DNA of 64,000 nt from Roseimaritima multifibrata (GTDB lineage: Bacteria > Planctomycetota > Planctomycetia > Pirellulales > Pirellulaceae), in NCBI RefSeq assembly GCF_007741495.1, contig NZ_CP036262.1, forward strand, positions 3,348,001 to 3,412,000, given 5' to 3'. Every line of letters starts with the position of its first letter. Within the stretch, counting starts at the first letter, position 1. Shown piece after piece: positions 58,619-64,000 of this stretch. The translations under genes were made by a program, and so were the position numbers. The notes under the pieces were generated by a model. That model did no database searches, had not been told where the DNA came from, and saw nothing but the letters and a program-made list of their open reading frames with translations.

Positions 58619-58897
58619 CGGAACGGCTTCATGCTCGGTTGTCGAAACTGCAGGGTTTGGGAGAGCTAATTGTATCAGCCCTGAGCCCTCTAAACAGACG
58701 GCGACGTCTGACGGTTCACGACCCGCTGGAAGTCTTCCCAAAATGATATCCAGCGATTGCGTCCAGCAATCTGAATTCGGGAGCAACCTGCTGATCAGAA
58801 TAGCCAGCCACAATCAAAAGCAACGCCGCGATTATGATCAGCGGAAACCCAAAGAATCGAATCGTCGCCTCGGACGTCCATTCCGCTTTCGACGACT

Positions 58898-59725
58898 TCA
58901 GGTGCAGATGTTGGAAGGCGAATAAGCGCCGTCAAAGACAACGACGAACCGAGCCAGCGAACCGAGCGACCGAAGCCTTTGAAATACCTGTAAGCAAAGG
59001 TCCAATGCGAGCTGGTGCTTGGTACGAAATCCCCATTGATAACGGGCTTTGACAGCTTCGATGTCTACCTTGCGAACGTACAGCCGCGACAGCAGCGGCA
59101 AGGCGATCACGCCAAAGACCGGATGCGTAAGGACCATCGCCAAGCAGACCCAGTTATGACCGTAGAGCCAATCACCATCACCCGGACCGGGCGTCGGGTT
59201 GTGGTGAATGTTGGCCGCTTCGACGTGCCGTCCGTAACGCTTGGTCGGCGAATCATCCAAGGCCAATGTCCAATAGCCGTCTTCGCCGGGATCGAATCGC
59301 TTGAAGATCACGCGGATCAGCGGCAGCATCAAGGTCGCGGCACCTCTGCCAACCGAGGCGAGCAGATCATAGAAACGGTCCCAGTCGTCTTTCACACCAG
59401 CGGCGAGAAACCAGCTTGCGGCCGTCCGGCTGCCACTGGCGAGAATCATTCCGGCGATCACAATGGGCAACCGAAAGACAATTCGAGCATCAAGTCTCTC
59501 GCTGATCGAATCGGTCAAGCTGGCGAGGTTACCATGCAAAGGCACGTTAGCTGCGGTCGTTCGTCTTCGCTGATCATTTCGCCGGGCCAGCCGATTTCGC
59601 TTGTCGTGCTGAGAGGACCTGGACTTGTCGGCATGTTGAGCTTGTGGCGGTCGACCGCTGGGTTTACGATTAGCCATCCTTGGCCCCGTGGTGACTGGGA
59701 GTGTTTGAGAACCTCCATTTTCCAC
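58898..59725 (-). pseudogene. 3'-truncated DDE transposase (IS701-like)
   Basis: 275 aa remain of what is normally ~420. The N-terminal part (SISERLDARIVFRLPIVIAG; ASWFLAAGVKDDWDRFYDLL) and the first catalytic Asp in LALDDSPTKRYGRHVEAAN are present. The sequence ends abruptly after VVVFDGAY, which carries the next catalytic Asp, and then reads into unrelated bases and a stop. The third acidic residue is lost. Terminal inverted repeats are not evident. It lies between drmA and the 4-TM gene, on the same strand. The 279 bp between it and drmA contain no gene. Confidence 0.82.
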
Positions 59726-59863
59726 GCGGGCCTTTTTCGTTACTACATCAATTCTCAGCTGATCTCAAGTCTTCTAAAGTGCAGTGCGTAGTAAATTCCG
59801 TTTTTTGTAAAACGTTACGTCAAGCCCAAGATTTTGTACAATATTCACGAGATCAGCTCGATT

Positions 59864-60424
59864 TCAGGAACCGTCCTGATCACCTTCCGTAGCCGGGTAA
59901 CGGCAAGTTTGTTGGTCGGAATCCTGGGGGGCTAGCAGCCGATGACGTCGTCGGAAAGCCCAGCGGATCGTCAGTACCTGATTCAGGATTTGGAGCCCGC
60001 AGTAGCAACCGAGGAAAACCAGCAGTGCGTAAGAAGCGGTGAGCCACGCTTGATTGAGATAACGAGTCGTTCCGAAGGTCCAAAGCAACACGATGTAACC
60101 GAGCAAGCCAAGCAGTGAAACGACGGTCCAGACGTGGTGATCCACCAAAGTTTCTGCTACCACCTCGACCTTTTTGTCCTTTGCCCAAGTGCCTGCCGCC
60201 TGGATGTAGAAGAACAGCGTCGAGAGGACGAACCCAAAGACAATGCTGGTGACACTGAGCAAATCACTGAAATGGGAGCGGATGCGGTCAATCCAAGTTG
60301 GGTCGATGTGAATCCAGTAAGCCATCCCTACCGCAATCACGATCGCCGTCCAAAACTCACCGTCACGGTAAAGTCGCCAATCAAACGCGACGTTTCGAGC
60401 GAATTCGCCAATCTCTCTATACAT
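59864..60424 (-). CDS. Four-helix membrane protein (186 aa), unknown family
   Basis: Membrane helices at ~24-40 (WTAIVIAVGMAYWIHI), ~55-77 (LLSVTSIVFGFVLSTLFFYI), ~98-117 (VWTVVSLLGLLGYIVLLWTF) and ~125-148 (AWLTASYALLVFLGCYCG). Short charged termini face the cytoplasm. Its ATG overlaps the stop of the 303-aa gene by 8 bp, so the two are co-translated. Small multi-helix proteins next to sensor ATPases in defence islands are often membrane-damaging effectors; that role is only inferred here. Confidence 0.85.
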   Translation of the reverse strand: MYREIGEFARNVAFDWRLYRDGEFWTAIVIAVGMAYWIHIDPTWIDRIRSHFSDLLSVTSIVFGFVLSTLFFYIQAAGTWAKDKKVEVVAETLVDHHVWTVVSLLGLLGYIVLLWTFGTTRYLNQAWLTASYALLVFLGCYCGLQILNQVLTIRWAFRRRHRLLAPQDSDQQTCRYPATEGDQDGS

Positions 60425-61328
60425 CGTCGGTCATCTTCCCCATCGCTTCAAAGAACTTATCCAAAGCAGAATGGTGCGAGACATTGCCATCTTGGGTTGT
60501 TTCTAGGTACTTGTACTGCGATTTGCCATGGCTTTCCGTCGACACACGTTTGCGTTCGCCGTCGACGTCACCCTCAACAATGGCTCGCCCTAACTTGTTC
60601 TTTTCGTAGGCTTCTTGCATCGCGGCGATGATGCCATCATTCTTGGCGAGTGAGGCTCCACGCCTGGCGTTCATCTTAATTTCCGCTGATTGAGCGTCTG
60701 AGTCTCTCGCTTCGGGACCCAACAAGTCTTCGTAGTCGCCCCAGCCTGGATTGGGGCGATTAATCCGCACCGAAGCAGACGCGATTCGCTCCATCGAGGT
60801 CACCACCTCCAAAAACGAAGCGTCGGCCTCAAGTTCCAAGCTGACTGATATAGGTTCATCGGTATCCACTGTTGCTCTGACGGTGATCGCCTCGTTATCC
60901 GGGTGCTCGATCAACCACTGCAAATAGTGCTCCATTTTCGACGGCCACGTACCTGACTGAACACGTTCGACAAGCATCACATAACGATCGTCAAGCTGCT
61001 TTCCCATGGCATGAGTCCAGTGAAGAAGTGCCTCAGACTCGGTTAACGGATTTTCGGAGATTGACATGTCTTGGGTGTCGAGCACTTCCGGTCGTTCGCC
61101 TTCAGCAAATGAAAAGAATTGAAACCAGAGGTTTCCTTTGGTGGTTTTCAATTTATCCAAGGCATGGCGTTTCCCACCTGGGGAAAAGATCCGATTGTCC
61201 CGAGTTTCCAGATTTGACCACAGCTTCATCAAAAATTTCTGATAGTCAGCACCATCCTCCATACCTGAAATCGTCAGGCGATAGAGTTCAAGCTTGCGTC
61301 GTTTCGGTTTCGGTCGGGTCGTTGCCAT
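60417..61328 (-). CDS. 303-aa protein of unknown family in the defence cluster
   Basis: A basic N-terminus (MATTRPKPKRRKLELYRLTI) leads into a mixed alpha/beta protein with no motif I can assign. Conserved-looking stretches are YRLTISGMEDGADYQKFLMK, NLWFQFFSFAEGERPEVLDT and LEVVTSMERIASASVRINRP. The C-terminus is charged and possibly disordered. There is no signal peptide or membrane segment. It is coupled to the 4-TM gene and starts 108 bp after the ATPase gene, so it may have its own promoter. A sensor or adaptor role is a guess. Confidence 0.82.
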   Translation of the reverse strand: MATTRPKPKRRKLELYRLTISGMEDGADYQKFLMKLWSNLETRDNRIFSPGGKRHALDKLKTTKGNLWFQFFSFAEGERPEVLDTQDMSISENPLTESEALLHWTHAMGKQLDDRYVMLVERVQSGTWPSKMEHYLQWLIEHPDNEAITVRATVDTDEPISVSLELEADASFLEVVTSMERIASASVRINRPNPGWGDYEDLLGPEARDSDAQSAEIKMNARRGASLAKNDGIIAAMQEAYEKNKLGRAIVEGDVDGERKRVSTESHGKSQYKYLETTQDGNVSHHSALDKFFEAMGKMTDDV

Positions 61329-61436
61329 GCTGGGTTGCTGCTCTCGTAAAAGTCAATTAGTTTTTGAGGGAACGGGGGTAAAGAATAAAGCTGCTAAACA
61401 ACCGGATTCAGGGCGCGCCATATTCTCGCCAGTTGT

Positions 61437-63398
61437 TCAAAACGTTAGCTTCAACAACCGTCCTTCAGGCTCGCGGCCGTGGAGGATGAGGCGGGTGTGG
61501 GGTTCGTCTTGGGTGCAATAGCTGGGTGGGGCTTTGGTGGTGGTGACGATGTGCTGGAATGATGGTGGCGATTCGCCGAAGCAGCTTTCGAGGTAACAGG
61601 CCACGTCGAAGATGCGTTTGAACAAGGGCATTTCCATCTCGCCTTCTCGGGGGCTGTCGTGAATTAAGAACCTTGGGTGGTTTCCGATTCCGGCGATACT
61701 GGCCATCACACAGGCCAAATCGAATGAGACGACCGTTGCCATCGCGCTGAGCGCTCGGCCGCCTGGGGTGAGCTCCTTGGCCGGTTTGGGCTGGAGTCCC
61801 TTACCATCGACTTGGATCGTGCCGGTCGCGGACTCTTTGAAGACGCGTTGCAAAACTTGGGTGTAGGCAACGGAGGCTTGGGACACACACTGCAAATGAT
61901 CCATTGCTTCGCGGGCGGTTTCTTGCCTTGCATTGGACACATCGACGGCTTTGGCGAGATCGGCGACCGCCGTGTTGTGCGAAGCGGATTCTTTGGTGAC
62001 GGTGTCAACTCGCTTTGCGTCAACAACGTGCTGTTTCCATCGGCCGATCTGTTCGTTCAGTTTGGATTCGCTCTCGGCCAGCTTAGACTTAGCGACTTCG
62101 AGTTCTTGGTTAGCGTTCTCGAGTTCTTTTTTAAACGCTTCGCAGGCATCGTTCGCTTGCTTTGCCTGCTCTGTTTGCTGACGAACGGTTTCTTCCGCAT
62201 CCGACTTCTTCTCGTCGATGGACTCATCTTGGCCAAGTTCTCGATGACGTTGCAGTTCTTCCCGAAGCTTACAGGGGTCTGCAGGACACTTATTCAGAAG
62301 CGGTGGCTCGGCTTGGACTTGTTTCAAGTCTCGCTGATACTTCTTGGAAGACGTCAAATTGCCGGATGCTTCACCGGCGGCTCGGTTGGCCTGATCCAAC
62401 TTGGATTGGATGACGGACACTCTTGTCTCTAGCTTCGCAACTTGCGTGTTCTCCCGAACTTCTCGCAGCAGTTCGTGGCTCTGGGCGAGCATGCTCTCAG
62501 CCCGCAGCGTCAAAGAAGGCGTTGGCTCATTGCTGAACAGGTCGCTCTCCTTGGCGGGTTCGTCACTGACAACTTTTGGGCCTTCCATTGAGTCTCGGAG
62601 GCTTTCTTCTCGCAGGGTCGCTGAACGCGAATGTTTTTCAGCGGCTGCTTTTGCTTTCCGTTGTTCTGACTGCAAGTGGCGGTGCTCGTTTCGTAGCTTG
62701 GCTTCGTCTTCGCTCATCAATCCGCAGAGCCATTGCATCATCAACTTGTTGATGTTCAGGTCTCCCGGCTGGCCCAGGTTCGTACCCGCGTGTCGCCATT
62801 CGTTGGCTTGGCGATAACCGCATTCGCAATCGCGGGCCAGCCATCCGAGAACATCGGCCCAGCGAGGCAGGCGATCTTTGGCAATCTCGAATCGCGGGAG
62901 GTCACCGACAATGACTCGGTCAATCTGTTTCAGGAATGACTTAAACGGAATCGTCTCGACAGCATCATCGAAGGCGTCCTCCCAAGCATCACTCTTGACG
63001 ACGATTGACGCGGCTGGTTCGTGGTCGTGAAGCGGACGACGAACGATCCAGTCGTCGCCATCAACACGCCAGTGCGCGACCACCACGCCACTCGGAACCA
63101 CTTTCGCCAGTTCCGCCTGTGATTCCTCGGCCGCATAGTTGGCTTCACCGGCCGTGTAGCGGATCAATCGCATCAGCAGCGTTTTGCCAACACTATGGGC
63201 GACCACGTCTTCTTCCAGATCAGACCGCTCCTCGGTGCGAATGATGTTCAGACCGCACTCAAACGGAACCTTGCGAATCCAATTGGAAGGGTTCGGATCG
63301 TGCAGAATGACCAATTCGCGAATCCAGACAAGCGGCTCCGTGCGATTGGCATTGGGAATCAAGTCCTCATGCAGAGGAAACAAGACCGGGTCTTGCAT
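61437..63398 (-). CDS. SMC/ABC-type ATPase with long coiled coil (653 aa)
   Basis: Residues 45-80 carry a modified Walker A: VVAHSVGKTLL (GKT at 71-73), lacking the first Gly, as seen in several defence ABC ATPases. Residues ~235-500 are a charged coiled coil. Near the end come a signature-like LTPGGRALSAMATVVSFDLA (~543) and a Walker B/D-loop HPRFLIHDSPREGEME (574-589), then HIVTTTKAPPSYC. The layout matches AAA_15/AAA_23 or ABC-3C type ATPases rather than true SMC. It overlaps the upstream gene by 32 bp, so it belongs to the same transcript as the putative methylase. Confidence 0.85.
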   Translation of the reverse strand: MQDPVLFPLHEDLIPNANRTEPLVWIRELVILHDPNPSNWIRKVPFECGLNIIRTEERSDLEEDVVAHSVGKTLLMRLIRYTAGEANYAAEESQAELAKVVPSGVVVAHWRVDGDDWIVRRPLHDHEPAASIVVKSDAWEDAFDDAVETIPFKSFLKQIDRVIVGDLPRFEIAKDRLPRWADVLGWLARDCECGYRQANEWRHAGTNLGQPGDLNINKLMMQWLCGLMSEDEAKLRNEHRHLQSEQRKAKAAAEKHSRSATLREESLRDSMEGPKVVSDEPAKESDLFSNEPTPSLTLRAESMLAQSHELLREVRENTQVAKLETRVSVIQSKLDQANRAAGEASGNLTSSKKYQRDLKQVQAEPPLLNKCPADPCKLREELQRHRELGQDESIDEKKSDAEETVRQQTEQAKQANDACEAFKKELENANQELEVAKSKLAESESKLNEQIGRWKQHVVDAKRVDTVTKESASHNTAVADLAKAVDVSNARQETAREAMDHLQCVSQASVAYTQVLQRVFKESATGTIQVDGKGLQPKPAKELTPGGRALSAMATVVSFDLACVMASIAGIGNHPRFLIHDSPREGEMEMPLFKRIFDVACYLESCFGESPPSFQHIVTTTKAPPSYCTQDEPHTRLILHGREPEGRLLKLTF

Positions 63399-64000
63399 CG
63401 GTCACCCCCTCGTTGACAGTTGCCAAATCGTTGCCGTCTTCGATTGCCCGCTCGAAGATCGCTTTGGTTTCTTCCAGTGCCGTTTGATCGGCGGCGGATA
63501 GATCACCAAGCGGCGGTTGCACCGATCCGATCTTCAGAACCTGTTGAGCCGTGCTGGGATGCTTCTCCAGATACTTCTTGTCGATCAGACCTCCGATCAA
63601 GGCGTCACGTCCGGCGTCGGTACGAGGGATCGTCTTTGGCGGATCGTCCACACCCAACCGCGACTTGCGGAGCTTCGGTGATCGCATGGCAATGAAGGCT
63701 TCATCAACGGCACGCCGGGTGATCAAGCCGAAGTAGCGAACGATCATCAGCACGACGGCTTCGTCGCGATCGAGCTCATCAAATAGCGGCGTTGCTTCGG
63801 TTCTCTGCGGCTTTTTAGATTTCTTCTTATCTTCCTTGCTTTCTTTCTTCTCTTCTTCCTTCTGCTTGCCTAGCAGTTGTTCTTCTTTGTGGCGTTGTTC
63901 GTTGAGTTCGAGGAGGCGGGCGAGGACTTCGTCGCGGAATTCGTCGGGCCAGCGGAAACGCCAGGGCTTTTTCTTTTTGGACTTTTTCTTTGCTGCGGGC
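63367..64000 (-). CDS. C-terminus of a large protein entering from the right edge, putative DISARM methyltransferase DrmMI
   Basis: The frame is open from the right edge (63999) down to the stop at 63367, ~210 codons. It reads RFRWPDEFRDEVLARLLELN, a strongly charged Lys/Glu linker (KQKEEEKKESKEDKKKSKK), DELDRDEAVVLMIVRYFGLI and a helical tail. C-termini with this look occur in N6-adenine methylases of the PglX/Eco57I type, and the class 1 DISARM methylase DrmMI normally precedes drmA. No catalytic motif lies in this window, so the assignment is an inference from context. A short product from GTG 63753 is unlikely. Confidence 0.6.
   Translation of the reverse strand, partial: PAAKKKSKKKKPWRFRWPDEFRDEVLARLLELNEQRHKEEQLLGKQKEEEKKESKEDKKKSKKPQRTEATPLFDELDRDEAVVLMIVRYFGLITRRAVDEAFIAMRSPKLRKSRLGVDDPPKTIPRTDAGRDALIGGLIDKKYLEKHPSTAQQVLKIGSVQPPLGDLSAADQTALEETKAIFERAIEDGNDLATVNEGVTDARPGLVSSA

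Noticed and set aside
58619-58813. Longer DrmA starting at 58813
   Set aside because: The extra 65 residues show no family match and the homology begins at the ATG at 58618.

Overview
The window looks like chromosomal DNA of a planctomycete, most likely in or near the Rhodopirellula/Pirellulaceae group. The evidence is the gene content: two secreted sulfatases, a DUF1080-ThuA protein joined to a PVC-type membrane-bound dehydrogenase and a HEAT-cytochrome c protein, a MoxR-DUF58-BatABCD aerotolerance-type operon, M56/BlaI regulation, a zinc-ribbon membrane protein, and many families of short dispersed and tandem repeats. No species can be named from the sequence alone.

Layout. Positions 1-2229 (minus) hold a secreted DUF6250-like/beta-helix protein that runs off the left edge. 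Positions 2300-4130 are a 57-bp repeat array, followed by tRNA-Leu(GAG). Next come a zinc-ribbon membrane protein (4622-5203) and a minus-strand Kdo/LPS operon (kdsD, kdsC, giant LptC-like protein; 5205-9945). Positions 10722-12269 are a sulfatase and 12372-18589 a moxR/DUF58/bat operon. A serine hydrolase (18907-20088) has had its 3' end tandemly copied, and a second sulfatase follows. A blaI-blaR1 pair (22435-25166) has a clear dyad operator. Positions 25693-30880 (minus) are a DUF1080-ThuA / dehydrogenase / cytochrome c cluster whose first two ORFs are joined across a run of ten A. The rest of the core includes ppdK, a WYL regulator, dps, a CsbD/DUF883/YqjE-like envelope-stress cluster, a glycosyltransferase, hisI, a RidA protein, a YjbQ protein, a galactose mutarotase, a dus enzyme and aroK. 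These housekeeping genes are separated by repeat-rich spacers.

From tRNA-Asn(GTT) at 48461 to the right edge the content is accessory: an HNH nuclease with a small partner, a DEDD exonuclease-TerB-BRCT fusion, a decayed UvrD-like helicase, a GYF_2/DUF4282 membrane protein, and a DISARM phage-defence locus read leftward (drmA, drmB, drmC). Upstream of drmA lie a truncated transposase, a three-gene unit (4-TM protein, 303-aa protein of unknown family, SMC-like coiled-coil ATPase), and the C-terminus of a protein entering from the right edge, which I infer to be the class 1 DISARM methyltransferase. The SMC-like ATPase/303-aa/4-TM unit between the putative methyltransferase and drmA is my best candidate for an undescribed defence module. 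The poly-A junction at 29225-29234 is my best candidate for an unusual expression mechanism.
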